From Porphyromonadaceae bacterium UBA7087 (GTDB lineage: Bacteria > Bacteroidota > Bacteroidia > Bacteroidales > Muribaculaceae), in NCBI GenBank assembly GCA_002493515.1, contig DKYZ01000013.1:12213-34758 (forward strand): a stretch of DNA of 22,546 nucleotides. Reading direction: 5' to 3'. Below the pieces are notes generated by a model. That model had not been told where the DNA came from. It saw only the letters and a program-made list of their open reading frames with translations, and made no database searches. How positions within the stretch are numbered: the first letter of the stretch is position 1; each line of letters starts with the position of its first letter. Made by a program: the position numbers and the translations under genes. Positions 1 through 8,145 of the stretch are shown here, piece by piece.

Positions 1-43
1 CTATTCCATATCTGTCTTTTCCGGGCTCTATGTCCGCCGGTGT

Positions 44-961
44 CTATTTCTTGATTTTGTCTGCCATGATGAGTCCGCCTATGATCAGGACGCATCCCAG
101 GTAGCCGAGAGGGAAGATCTGTTCCCCGAGCAGGAAATATCCGGCCACCATGGTGACGAGCGGCTGCACGTATAGATAATTGTTGGACGATACGGGGCCG
201 AGTGCCTTCATCACCTCGTTCCACAGGAAGAATCCGGCGCATGAGCATATCAGCACCAGAAAGCCCATATTCAGCAGATACTGCGGCTGTGACATGTCGA
301 AAAGGAGCTGGAGGTGGTAGGGCTCATTCTGGAGGAAGAGCAGAGGGCAGGCTGTCAGCACGCCGTAGAAAAACATCTTGCGTGTTATGAAAAGCGATGA
401 ATAATGGGGTGTGATACGTTTTATGGCGATAGTGTAAACCGCCCATCCGAGGGATGCGCTTAACGCGAGCAGGTCGCCGGCAGGGCGGAACTCGATGCTC
501 TCGCCATGGCTGAATATTATACAAACCACTCCTATGAAGGCGGTGATGGATCCGAAGAGGACACCCATTTTCAGTTTCATGTGATAGAACACCACCATCA
601 GCAGGGTCGTGAAGAGAGGGGATATCGAGGCAAGCATCGAGACGTTGGCTGTGGTTGTCAACTGTAGCGCATAGTTCTCGAGAATATAATAGAGGGAGCC
701 GGAGCATACTCCGCAAAGGAGCATTGTCAGCTCGTCGCGCCAGGAGTTTGAGCGTATCCGCTTCCAGGTGAGGGCAAGCAGGATTAGATAAGCGCCGGCG
801 AATCGGTAGACGAACATTTCGACGGGGGTGAAACCTCCGTTGACCATTAGTACTTTTGTGCTGAGGAACGATGTTCCCCATGCCAACATTACTGCTATTG
901 CTCCGAGGTGGGCGAGGAGAGTGGTGTATTTGCGGGCCGATACAGGCCTTTTTGATGTCAT
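44..961 (-). CDS. DMT superfamily transporter, EamA family
   Basis: A 305-residue, very hydrophobic inner-membrane protein with about ten predicted helices arranged as two EamA repeats (roughly residues 15-150 and 165-300). Typical features are the N-terminal AWGTSF segment near residue 28 and the small-residue-rich second repeat ending in a short basic tail (DKIKK). The family exports amino acids, metabolites or other small molecules; the substrate cannot be read from sequence. The ATG at 961 is the first in frame that precedes helix 1. No ribosome-binding site is evident, as is usual in Bacteroidota. It is separated by 378 bases from the rfb operon on the same strand and is probably transcribed apart from it, because a strong palindrome lies between them. 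Family assignment is secure; function is general only. Confidence 0.9.
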   Translation of the reverse strand: MTSKRPVSARKYTTLLAHLGAIAVMLAWGTSFLSTKVLMVNGGFTPVEMFVYRFAGAYLILLALTWKRIRSNSWRDELTMLLCGVCSGSLYYILENYALQLTTTANVSMLASISPLFTTLLMVVFYHMKLKMGVLFGSITAFIGVVCIIFSHGESIEFRPAGDLLALSASLGWAVYTIAIKRITPHYSSLFITRKMFFYGVLTACPLLFLQNEPYHLQLLFDMSQPQYLLNMGFLVLICSCAGFFLWNEVMKALGPVSSNNYLYVQPLVTMVAGYFLLGEQIFPLGYLGCVLIIGGLIMADKIKK

Positions 962-992
962 CTCTGGGTTATGTTTAAAATGGGTTTGTGAA

Positions 993-1154
993 TCAGATTG
1001 ATATATAGAATTTGTGTCGGCTCAGGGATTTATATCCGCCGAAGGTGCGCCCTGTGGCGCATTCTGACAGGGATGACCAGAAATCTGTCACAAACTGAAA
1101 CCAGTGGCAAGGAGTGTAGTCTAAGGAGTGGGGTTTGGTGTAATGTGCTTTCAT
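993..1154 (-). CDS. possible small ORF, 53 residues, unrecognised
   Basis: A short open frame runs from an ATG at 1154 to a TGA at 993, ending 31 bases before the EamA start. The predicted peptide starts MKAHYTKPHSLDY, is rich in aromatic, Ser and His residues, and contains FWSSLSECATGRTFGGYKSL; there is no signal peptide or membrane segment. A promoter-like TATCTTTG lies at 1222-1229, about 70 bases upstream of the ATG. The same DNA contains two inverted repeats: 1046-1061 with a 4-base loop, and TGACAG/CTGTCA at 1065-1090. It could therefore be a structured leader or an intergenic repeat rather than a gene. I do not recognise the peptide, and it may be chance. Confidence 0.25.
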   Translation of the reverse strand: MKAHYTKPHSLDYTPCHWFQFVTDFWSSLSECATGRTFGGYKSLSRHKFYISI

Positions 1155-1221
1155 ATTATCTGACGGTATTTTGATATCGGTATGTTTTTAGGGCCTCGGG
1201 TTGGGGCCGGGATATTTTCGG

Positions 1222-1253
1222 CAAAGATAATATAAAAAACGGAAAGAATGAAA
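1222..1253 (-). promoter_or_regulatory. putative Bacteroidota-type promoter facing the EamA gene
   Basis: On the minus strand there is TATCTTTG (1222-1229), a full match to TAnnTTTG. A three-of-four -33 match (TTTC at 1250-1253) lies 20 bases upstream. The -33 element sits inside the 38-bp palindrome, so rfb termination and initiation toward the EamA gene would overlap. The leader to EamA would be about 250 bases. Confidence 0.4.
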
Positions 1254-1272
1254 TTTCATTCTTTCCGTTTTT
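1235..1272. terminator. perfect 38-bp palindrome, likely bidirectional terminator of the rfb operon
   Basis: Two 19-base arms meet at 1253/1254 without an unpaired spacer. The outer ends are AAAAAC and GTTTTT, so either strand gives a hairpin followed by a T-run. It starts 67 bases past the rfbB stop, where the operon transcript should end. A smaller hairpin (GGAGCG-CAAT-CGCTCC, 1303-1318) lies between it and rfbB. Confidence 0.75.
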
Positions 1273-1339
1273 AAGACTCGGCTTCCGCCTCGCCCCGTTA
1301 TGGGAGCGCAATCGCTCCAGGCTGGCTCGGAGAGGGATG

Positions 1340-2473
1340 TCAGCGGTCTTTGTACATATCCTCGTAATAGCGCTCGTAGTCGCCGGATGTTATGTTGTCC
1401 ATCCAGGCCTGGTTGTCGAGATACCAGCGGACGGTTTTCTCGATGCCCTCCTCAAACTGCAGCGAGGGTTCCCAGCCGAGCTCACGCTGGAGCTTGCGGG
1501 AGTCGATGGCGTAGCGCATGTCGTGACCCAGGCGGTCGGTGACGTAGGTGATGAGATGGTCGCTGTGTCCCTCGGGATTGCCGAGAAGACGGTCCACGGT
1601 CTTGATCACCACCTTGATAAGGTCGATGTTCTTCCATTCGTTGAAGCCTCCGATATTATATGTCTCGGCTGTCTTTCCTTCATGGAAGATGAGGTCGATG
1701 GCGCGTGCGTGGTCCTCCACGAAGAGCCAGTCGCGCACGTTCTCCCCCTTACCGTAAACGGGGAGCGGTTTTCCGTGTCTTATATTGTTGATGAAGAGGG
1801 GAATAAGCTTCTCCGGGAACTGGTAGGGACCGTAGTTGTTGGAGCAGTTGGTCACTATCGTAGGCATGCCGTAGGTATCGTGGTAGGCGTGCACGAAATG
1901 GTCAGAAGAGGCTTTCGATGCCGAATAGGGGGAATGCGGGTTGTATTTCGTGGTCTCAAGGAAGAACTCTGTGCCGTATGCATGGTGGTGTTGCGACGAT
2001 GCGGCGGTGGTGAAGGGTGACTCCACGCCTTCGGGATTCGTGAGTTCAAGCGCTCCGTATACCTCGTCGGTCGAGATATGATAGAAACGTTTCCCCTCGT
2101 ATTTCTCCGGAAGCGACTCCCAGTATTCCTTTGCGGCCTGGAGCAGCGCGAGGGTTCCCATTACGTTAGTGCGCGCGAAAGTGAACGGATCCTTTATGGA
2201 GCGGTCAACATGGCTCTCGGCTGCGAGATGGATTATGCCGTCGATTTCATTCTCCCTGATTATGCGGCGCATCTCATCGAGGTCGGCTATGTCGGCCTTC
2301 ACGAATGTGTAGTTGGGCCTGTCCTCGATGTCCTTCAGGTTGGCGAGGTTGCCGGCATAGGTCAGCTTGTCGAGGTTTACGATTCTATAATCGGGATATT
2401 TGTTTACAAACAGGCGCACGACATGGCTTCCGATAAAGCCGGCGCCTCCGGTTATAAGGATGTTACGCTTCAT
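1340..2473 (-). CDS. rfbB: dTDP-glucose 4,6-dehydratase
   Basis: Catalyses dTDP-glucose to dTDP-4-keto-6-deoxyglucose with bound NAD, the second step of dTDP-L-rhamnose synthesis in the cytoplasm. This is an extended short-chain dehydrogenase of 377 residues. The nucleotide loop GGAGFIG is at residues 9-15. The catalytic TDE is at 135-137, followed by VYG. The active-site Tyr and Lys are in YSASK (Y183, K187). It is slightly longer than enterobacterial RfbB because of an insert around residues 150-175. It is the last gene of the operon; its ATG lies inside the end of rfbD (11-base overlap), so translation is probably coupled. All four rhamnose genes are adjacent, which makes the assignment strong. 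Confidence 0.97.
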   Translation of the reverse strand: MKRNILITGGAGFIGSHVVRLFVNKYPDYRIVNLDKLTYAGNLANLKDIEDRPNYTFVKADIADLDEMRRIIRENEIDGIIHLAAESHVDRSIKDPFTFARTNVMGTLALLQAAKEYWESLPEKYEGKRFYHISTDEVYGALELTNPEGVESPFTTAASSQHHHAYGTEFFLETTKYNPHSPYSASKASSDHFVHAYHDTYGMPTIVTNCSNNYGPYQFPEKLIPLFINNIRHGKPLPVYGKGENVRDWLFVEDHARAIDLIFHEGKTAETYNIGGFNEWKNIDLIKVVIKTVDRLLGNPEGHSDHLITYVTDRLGHDMRYAIDSRKLQRELGWEPSLQFEEGIEKTVRWYLDNQAWMDNITSGDYERYYEDMYKDR

Positions 2474-3353
2474 TTTCTTTTATGTTTGCGATGCATTTCC
2501 TGAGTGAGTCAACCCAGTAGGGCACCTTACGGTTGAACGTGGATTTGTATTTTGTCTTGTCGAGGACGGAATATGCCGGGCGCACCACTTTCGAGGGGAA
2601 TTCGTCGCTGTGGCAGGGACGTATGTCGCACGAGGTGTTGTCGGCAATTTCCGCAATCGCCTTGGTGAAGTCATACCAGGAGCAGACACCTTCGTTTGAA
2701 TAGTGATATATTCCCTCGTTGCCCTCGAACCGCCGGTTCTCTATGATGTCGAAAATCGCGTCGGCCAGGTCCTGGGCATATGTGGGGGTTCCTGCCTGGT
2801 CGAACACTACATTGAGCTCCGGCTTTGAAGACGTCAGCGAGAGCATGGTCTTCACGAAGTTCTTTCCATATTCGGAATAGAGCCACGCCGTGCGGAATAT
2901 CAGGGCCTTTACCCCGCTTTCGGCGATGGCCTGCTCTCCGTGGAGCTTTGTGAGACCATAGACGCCTGTGGGGGTTCCTTTCTGCTCCTCGCGGCAGGGG
3001 ATGTTGTATGGCTCCTTACCGAACACATAGTCGGTGGAGATATGTATGAGGGTACCGTCGTTGGCCTTCACCGCGTCGGCGAGGATTCGCGGAGCCACGG
3101 CGTTGAGGGTCTCCGCGAAAGCGGCGTCATCCTCAGCTTTGTCCACATTGGTGTATGCGGCGCAGTTGATGATGACCCTCACGTCGTTGTCAGCCACCAT
3201 CTTCTTCACAGCCTCGGCGTCGGTTATGTCAAGCTCCGCCACATCCGTGAATATGTAGTTGTCGTCTGAGCCGACGGCAGCATTGCGTATGCAGTTGCCG
3301 AGCTGTCCGTTGGCTCCGGTGACGAGAATACTGATCTTACTGTCCTGGTTCAT
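2463..3353 (-). CDS. rfbD: dTDP-4-dehydrorhamnose reductase
   Basis: Final step of dTDP-L-rhamnose synthesis: NAD(P)H-dependent reduction of dTDP-4-keto-L-rhamnose. It has 296 residues, normal for the family. The cofactor loop GANGQLG is at residues 13-19, STDYVF at 106-111, and the catalytic YGLTK supplies Y132 and K136. The start at 3353 overlaps the rfbC stop in a 4-base ATGA, and the 3' end overlaps rfbB by 11 bases, so the three genes are almost certainly one transcript. Nothing unusual is seen. Confidence 0.96.
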   Translation of the reverse strand: MNQDSKISILVTGANGQLGNCIRNAAVGSDDNYIFTDVAELDITDAEAVKKMVADNDVRVIINCAAYTNVDKAEDDAAFAETLNAVAPRILADAVKANDGTLIHISTDYVFGKEPYNIPCREEQKGTPTGVYGLTKLHGEQAIAESGVKALIFRTAWLYSEYGKNFVKTMLSLTSSKPELNVVFDQAGTPTYAQDLADAIFDIIENRRFEGNEGIYHYSNEGVCSWYDFTKAIAEIADNTSCDIRPCHSDEFPSKVVRPAYSVLDKTKYKSTFNRKVPYWVDSLRKCIANIKENEA

Positions 3354-3907
3354 ATTAACGTGAATGGTGAGTCAAAATCCCTCAGGAAGGGATGACGGGT
3401 GTCTTTTTCCGAAAGAATGGCTTCGGCGGGGTTGATTCTCCAGTCGATGCCGAGAGTATCGTCGAGAATGGATATTCCCCCGTCGGCGCTTGGCTCGTAA
3501 TAGTTGTCGCATTTATACTGGAACACGGCCACCTCGCTGAGCACCGAGAACCCATGGGCGAAGCCACGGGGCACGAAAAACTCGTGATGGTTCTCTTCGG
3601 AGAGTTCCACGGCCACATGTTTTCCGAATGTCGGCGACCCCTTGCGGATGTCTACGGCCACATCGAGCACACGCCCCTTGACGCATCTCACGAGCTTGGC
3701 CTGGGTGAAGGGTGGACGCTGGAAATGAAGTCCGCGCATCACGCCGTAGCTTGACATGGATTCATTGTCCTGCACGAAATCCACGGGCATGACCTTTGCA
3801 TCGAATTCCCGCTTTGAATAGCTTTCGAAGAAATATCCCCTGGCATCGAGAAACACCTTCGGCACGATAATCACGGGTCCTTCTATATCCGTCTTTATAA
3901 CTTCCAT
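3350..3907 (-). CDS. rfbC: dTDP-4-dehydrorhamnose 3,5-epimerase
   Basis: Epimerises C3 and C5 of dTDP-4-keto-6-deoxyglucose; a cupin-fold enzyme of 185 residues, the family's normal length. The conserved GLHFQ carries the catalytic base H61. The substrate-contact segment FVPRGFAHGF is at 111-120, the catalytic Tyr is in YKCDNYY (from Y131), and the conserved acid is near D169 in SEKD. The ATG at 3907 shares one base with the rfbA stop (TAATG) and the TGA overlaps the rfbD start, so this is the middle of a tightly packed operon. Confidence 0.96.
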   Translation of the reverse strand: MEVIKTDIEGPVIIVPKVFLDARGYFFESYSKREFDAKVMPVDFVQDNESMSSYGVMRGLHFQRPPFTQAKLVRCVKGRVLDVAVDIRKGSPTFGKHVAVELSEENHHEFFVPRGFAHGFSVLSEVAVFQYKCDNYYEPSADGGISILDDTLGIDWRINPAEAILSEKDTRHPFLRDFDSPFTLI

Positions 3908-4812
3908 TAATCAAGATTTTTATCTCCGGTGTGCGCTATTTCGTCGACCACCTTCATAAGATATTGTCCATATTGGTTTTTCAGCATCGGGCGTGCCAGC
4001 TCCGTCATCTTATCCTTGGAAATCCATCCCTGGCGGTAGGCTATCCCCTCAAGGCAAGCTATCTTGAGACCCTGGCGCTTTTCGAGCACCTCCACATAGA
4101 TCGATGCCTCGGCCAGGGAGTCATGTGTGCCGGTGTCGAGCCAGGCGAAGCCTCTCGGAAGCACTTCCACCTTGAGCTCGCCGTCATCGAGAAATTTCTG
4201 GTTGACTGTGGTGATCTCAAGCTCCCCTCTTGCGGAAGGCTTTATGTTGGCAGCCACGTCGACCACTTTGTTGGGATAGAAGTAAAGGCCGACCACCGCA
4301 TAGTTGCTTTTGGGGGTGGCGGGTTTCTCTTCTATGGAAAGGCATTTGCCGGTCTTGTCAAACTCCGCCACTCCGTATCTCTCGGGGTCATCGACCCAAT
4401 AGCCGAAGACTGTGGCCTTGTTCTCTTTCTCCACGTTGTCGACGGCGCGGCGCAGAATCTCCGTGAATCCGGCGCCATGGAAAATATTGTCGCCGAGCAC
4501 CAGGCACGCGCTGTCGTCACCGATGAAGTCGCGCCCTATGATGAAGGCCTGCGCGAGTCCGTCAGGACTGGGCTGCTCGGCATAGGAGAGGGAGATGCCG
4601 TAGTCTGATCCGTCGCCGAGCAGGCGTCTGAATCCGGGGAGATCCTGCGGTGTGGAGATCAGAAGGATGTCGCGTATGCCGGCGAGCATGAGGGCTGATA
4701 TGGGGTAATATACCATCGGCTTGTCGTAGATGGGAAGCAGCTGCTTGCTGACCCCTTTTGTGATGGGATAGAGGCGGGTTCCGCTTCCGCCTGCCAAAAC
4801 AATTCCTTTCAT
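3907..4812 (-). CDS. rfbA: glucose-1-phosphate thymidylyltransferase
   Basis: First committed step of dTDP-rhamnose synthesis: glucose-1-phosphate plus dTTP gives dTDP-glucose. The N-terminal nucleotidyltransferase signature LAGGSGTRLYP spans residues 6-16, followed by KQLLPIYDKPM. FGYWVDDPERYGV and the EEKP motif of the sugar-nucleotide transferase fold come later. I place the start at 4812 (MKGIVLAGG), giving 301 residues. An in-frame ATG at 4860 would add 16 residues (MEENKLSIILQ...) ahead of the first beta strand, which this family does not normally have. It is separated by 60 bases from fcl upstream and directly abuts rfbC downstream. Confidence 0.95.
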   Translation of the reverse strand: MKGIVLAGGSGTRLYPITKGVSKQLLPIYDKPMVYYPISALMLAGIRDILLISTPQDLPGFRRLLGDGSDYGISLSYAEQPSPDGLAQAFIIGRDFIGDDSACLVLGDNIFHGAGFTEILRRAVDNVEKENKATVFGYWVDDPERYGVAEFDKTGKCLSIEEKPATPKSNYAVVGLYFYPNKVVDVAANIKPSARGELEITTVNQKFLDDGELKVEVLPRGFAWLDTGTHDSLAEASIYVEVLEKRQGLKIACLEGIAYRQGWISKDKMTELARPMLKNQYGQYLMKVVDEIAHTGDKNLD

Positions 4813-4872
4813 ATATATGGTGTTTGTTTGCAGAATAATTGAGAGTTTGTTTTCCTCCACGCGTAGCGTTGC

Positions 4873-5817
4873 CTATCTTTCCGCTCTCATGGGATTGTTG
4901 AGGAAATCCTCATAGGCCAGTCTGACGCCCTCCTCAAGTTCGGTGGAATATCTCCAGCCGAGAGCCGTAGCCTTGCTGACGTCGAGGAGCTTGCGTGGGG
5001 TGCCGTTCGGTTTCGACGTGTCCCATGTGATTTTTCCCTTGAATCCTACTGTGCGGGCCACAAGCTCCGAGAGCTCCTTGATCGAGAGCTCCTTGCCAGT
5101 GCCGGCGTTTACAGTCTCGTTGCCTGAGTAATTGTTCATCAGGAAGACACAGAGATTGGCGAGGTCGTCAACATAAAGAAACTCGCGCAACGGCGAGCCG
5201 TCGCCCCAGCATACCACCTCCTCGAGGCCTGCCTCCTTTGCTTCGTGGAAACGGCGTATGAGGGCCGGAAGCACGTGGGAATGCGTGGGATGGTAATTGT
5301 CGTTCGGCCCATACAGGTTTGTAGGCATCACCGAGATATAGTCGGTGCCGTATTGACGGTTGAGATACTCGCAGTATTTGAGTCCGGATATCTTTGCGAG
5401 AGCATATGCCTCGTTGGTCTTCTCCAGAGAGGATGTCAGCAGACAGCTTTCCGGCATAGGCTGTGGAGCCATGCGCGGATATATGCAGGAGGAACCGAGG
5501 AACTCGAGTTTCCTGCATCCGTTTTTCCAGGCTGCATGGATTACGTTCATCTCGAGCATCATGTTGTCGTACATGAAATCGGCCAGTGCCGACTGGTTTG
5601 CCTCGATGCCTCCTACCTTGGCGGCGGCGAGAAACACGTATTCCGGTTTCTCTGTGGCAAAGAAATCGTTGACGGCTGCCTGGTCGATAAGGTCAAGCTC
5701 CCTGTGGGTCCGGGTTATTATGTTGGTGTAGCCTTGGCGTTTAAGTTCCCGCACTATGGCGGAACCGACCATGCCTCGATGGCCGGCGACATATATTTTA
5801 GCGTTTTTCTCCATCAT
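4873..5817 (-). CDS. fcl: GDP-L-fucose synthase
   Basis: Converts GDP-4-keto-6-deoxymannose to GDP-L-fucose (3,5-epimerase/4-reductase, NADPH). Using the ATG at 5817, the protein has 314 residues. The cofactor loop GHRGMVG is at 12-18, Ser109-Ser110 are in FLGSSCIYP, and the catalytic YALAK supplies Y138 and K142. The late motif WGDGSPLREFLYVDD is present. A longer frame starting at 5883 adds 22 residues of low-complexity character (MDNPDFMETMG...). The promoter at 5910-5941 would allow either start, but the family begins near the shorter one. It is first in the operon with the four rhamnose genes. Its usual partner gmd is not in the window. Confidence 0.93.
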   Translation of the reverse strand: MMEKNAKIYVAGHRGMVGSAIVRELKRQGYTNIITRTHRELDLIDQAAVNDFFATEKPEYVFLAAAKVGGIEANQSALADFMYDNMMLEMNVIHAAWKNGCRKLEFLGSSCIYPRMAPQPMPESCLLTSSLEKTNEAYALAKISGLKYCEYLNRQYGTDYISVMPTNLYGPNDNYHPTHSHVLPALIRRFHEAKEAGLEEVVCWGDGSPLREFLYVDDLANLCVFLMNNYSGNETVNAGTGKELSIKELSELVARTVGFKGKITWDTSKPNGTPRKLLDVSKATALGWRYSTELEEGVRLAYEDFLNNPMRAER

Positions 5818-5909
5818 TCTATGATGCTTGGGGCGTGTCGGACCTCCGTTTCCCATTGTCTCCATGAAGTCCGGATTGTCCATAATCGCCCTGAAATTGA
5901 GAGTTTGTG

Positions 5910-5941
5910 CAAATTTAGTAAATTATTTCGTCTCTGACAAA
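5910..5941 (-). promoter_or_regulatory. promoter of the fcl-rfbACDB operon
   Basis: On the minus strand there is TTTG (5938-5941), a 20-base spacer, then TAAATTTG (5910-5917): an exact match to the Bacteroides sigma-ABfr consensus TTTG-N19-21-TAnnTTTG. It predicts transcription starting near 5904. It lies back-to-back with the GH97 promoter, with 33 bases between the two -33 elements. Confidence 0.7.
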
Positions 5942-5974
5942 TATATGAAGCGGCAACGTCTGCCGCGGCTGTTA

Positions 5975-6006
5975 TTTGGGTATTAGGCGGGAATTTGCTA
6001 ACTTTG
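5975..6006 (+). promoter_or_regulatory. promoter of the GH97 gene
   Basis: TTTG (5975-5978), a 20-base spacer, then TAACTTTG (5999-6006): an exact match to the Bacteroidota promoter consensus. It predicts a start near 6012 and a leader of about 90 bases to the ATG at 6103. The leader shows no recognisable riboswitch. Confidence 0.7.
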
Positions 6007-6102
6007 ACAAAAATTGTCACCGCCAGCAGGTATGCCATCGGGCCAACCGGGTGCGGATTTCGCAGGTATTGAGATGAACACCATGTAAACTTGCTTTATA
6101 AT

Positions 6103-8052
6103 ATGTTGAGAACTAATCTTTTATTGGCAGCGGCCATATTGCCGCTCGCAGTATGTGCCTATACGGTGGAGAGCCCCGGCGGTGTGACCGTCGTGACCAC
6201 TTCCGTCACTTCCGACGGACGCCCGGTCTACAGCGTGACTCATAAAGGGAAGACGGTCATCGAGAACGCCCCGCTCGGGCTGTCGACCGATATCGGCGAC
6301 TTCACCAAAGGGCTGAGGGAGACCGGCGGCGAGTCAAAAGACCTTCGGTATTCATATTCCCAGGACAAGGTCAAGAGGAGCTTCATTGATGTCTCCGCGC
6401 GACGCGCCACGGTAAGCTACGGGGGGCCGGATGGAAGGCGCATGGATGTGGAATGGCATGTGGCCGACAACGACGTGGCTTTCCGCTATCATCTCCCCAA
6501 GCAGCAGGGCAAGGCGTCAGCCGTGGTGAGCGCTGAGGCAACGGGTTTCTCTTTCCCAGAGGGAACGAAGGTCTACATGACACATCAGAGCGACCCGATG
6601 ATAGGGTGGAAGCGCACAAAGCCGAGCTATGAGGAGTATTATATTGTAGACGCGCCGCTCGGCACTCCATCACAATATGGACGAGGATTCACTTTCCCGG
6701 CACTTTTCAAGACGCCTGACGGCATATGGACCCTTCTGACCGAGACTGATGTGGACGGATATTACTGCGCTTCCCATCTGAGCGATTACGATGGAAAGGC
6801 ATATACCATAGCATATCCTATGGATGAGGAGAATAACGGCAACGGCAAATCCGCGCCGGGCATAGCCATACCCGGCAAGACCCCTTGGCGCACGCTTTCG
6901 TTTGGCGATACGCCTGCTCCTGTGGTGGAGACAACCATCATGTATGACCTTGTTGAGCCCCGTTACCGTGTCGGTAGATATGCGCGTCCTGGAAAAGGCA
7001 CATGGAGCTGGATTCTATGGCAGGACGGAAGTATCAATTACGATGACCAGGTGCGTTTCATTGACCTGGCTCATGAGTTGGGGTATGATAATGTGTTGAT
7101 AGATTGTTATTGGGATACAAATATCGGGGAGGAGAGGATGAAGGAACTTATCGGATATGCCCGCTCGAAGGGGGTGAAGCCGATACTGTGGTTCTCGTCG
7201 TCTGGCAGCTGGAACGACATCGAGCAGAGCCCGGTCAACCGGATGGATCGTCCGATTGTGCGCAAAAAGACAATGCGCTGGCTTCGCGACAACGGAGTGG
7301 ACGCGATAAAGGTAGATTTCTTCGGAGGTGACAAACAGGAGACGATGAGGCTATATGAGGATATACTTAGCGATGCGGCGGACTATGGCATTGACGTTAT
7401 ATTCCACGGTTGCACAATGCCTCGCGGATGGGAGAGGATGTATCCCAATTATGTCGGTTCGGAAGCTGTTCTTGCGTCTGAGAATATGATATTCTCGCAG
7501 GAGTTTTGCGACAAGGAGGCTCTCCATGCAACCCTCCATCCATTCATCCGCAATGCAGGGGGAATAATGGAATATGGAGGCACGTTTCTCAACAAGCGTA
7601 TGAACAAAGGAAATGACGGAGGCAATGTACGACGCACTACCGACGCTTTCCAGCTCGCCTTGGCGGTGCTCTTTCAGAATCCGGTACAGAATTTCGCACT
7701 TGCCCCTAACAATCTCAGTGATGCGCCTTCGGAAGCCATAGCATTCATGAAGGAGGTGCCGACGACCTGGAACGATACCCGATACATTGACGGCATCCCG
7801 GGTAAATATGCCGTTGTGGCCCGGCGTCACGGCTCCGATTGGTATGTGGCAGGCGTCAGCAACCTCGACAAGCCTGTGAAGCTTGACCTCGACCTAAGTG
7901 AGCTGTCAGATGCCGGGGCTGTAGCTACGCTTATCAGCGACGGGGGTGCCGACGAAGTGACGCGCGCGAACATTACATTGAAGAATCCGGCAAAGACGCA
8001 GGTAATGCTTCGCCCGGCATCCGGATTCGTCATTAAGACCCACTCGAAGTAG
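6103..8052 (+). CDS. secreted glycoside hydrolase family 97, retaining subgroup (alpha-galactosidase-like)
   Basis: A 649-residue exported glycosidase. The start is at ATG 6103; a TTG at 6091 adds only four residues. The signal peptide MLRTNLLLAAAILPLAVCA is probably cut after residue 19. A beta-sandwich domain (roughly 20-275) carries the GH97 N-terminal pattern. The barrel starts near WSWILWQDGS, and a short C-terminal beta domain ends at HSK. The barrel has IKVDFF with D405, the position that is the aspartate nucleophile in retaining GH97 alpha-galactosidases such as BtGH97b; inverting members like SusB lack it. Glu454 and Glu460 in YVGSEAVLASE are acid/base candidates. No SusC/SusD genes are nearby, so it is not in an obvious polysaccharide utilisation locus. 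The substrate is a prediction. Confidence 0.9.
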   Translation: MLRTNLLLAAAILPLAVCAYTVESPGGVTVVTTSVTSDGRPVYSVTHKGKTVIENAPLGLSTDIGDFTKGLRETGGESKDLRYSYSQDKVKRSFIDVSARRATVSYGGPDGRRMDVEWHVADNDVAFRYHLPKQQGKASAVVSAEATGFSFPEGTKVYMTHQSDPMIGWKRTKPSYEEYYIVDAPLGTPSQYGRGFTFPALFKTPDGIWTLLTETDVDGYYCASHLSDYDGKAYTIAYPMDEENNGNGKSAPGIAIPGKTPWRTLSFGDTPAPVVETTIMYDLVEPRYRVGRYARPGKGTWSWILWQDGSINYDDQVRFIDLAHELGYDNVLIDCYWDTNIGEERMKELIGYARSKGVKPILWFSSSGSWNDIEQSPVNRMDRPIVRKKTMRWLRDNGVDAIKVDFFGGDKQETMRLYEDILSDAADYGIDVIFHGCTMPRGWERMYPNYVGSEAVLASENMIFSQEFCDKEALHATLHPFIRNAGGIMEYGGTFLNKRMNKGNDGGNVRRTTDAFQLALAVLFQNPVQNFALAPNNLSDAPSEAIAFMKEVPTTWNDTRYIDGIPGKYAVVARRHGSDWYVAGVSNLDKPVKLDLDLSELSDAGAVATLISDGGADEVTRANITLKNPAKTQVMLRPASGFVIKTHSK

Positions 8053-8064
8053 GAATCTGCAAAC

Positions 8065-8115
8065 AACAAGTGAGATCCGGAAAATTGTAACGGAATTTTC
8101 CGGATCTCATTTGTT
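8065..8115. terminator. terminator hairpin after the GH97 gene
   Basis: The arms TGAGATCCGGAAAATT (8071-8086) and its exact complement (8094-8109) flank a 7-base loop. The stem extends five more pairs after one G-U, to 8065/8115. It starts 12 bases past the GH97 stop. There is no long T-run on the plus strand, so the efficiency is uncertain. Confidence 0.65.
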
Positions 8116-8145
8116 ATATGGAGATAATGGTAATTTAGATTTTAT

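Noticed and set aside
962..1221. Riboswitch or tRNA in the leader of the left EamA gene
   Set aside because: The hairpins do not match any cloverleaf or riboswitch fold I can name.
4813..4860. 16-residue N-terminal extension of rfbA
   Set aside because: The family starts at MKGIVLAGG; the extension has no domain content.
6103..6160. GH97 as a lipoprotein
   Set aside because: The sequence before the cysteine is LAV, and Val is a poor fit just before a lipidated Cys; ordinary signal peptidase cleavage after VCA fits better.
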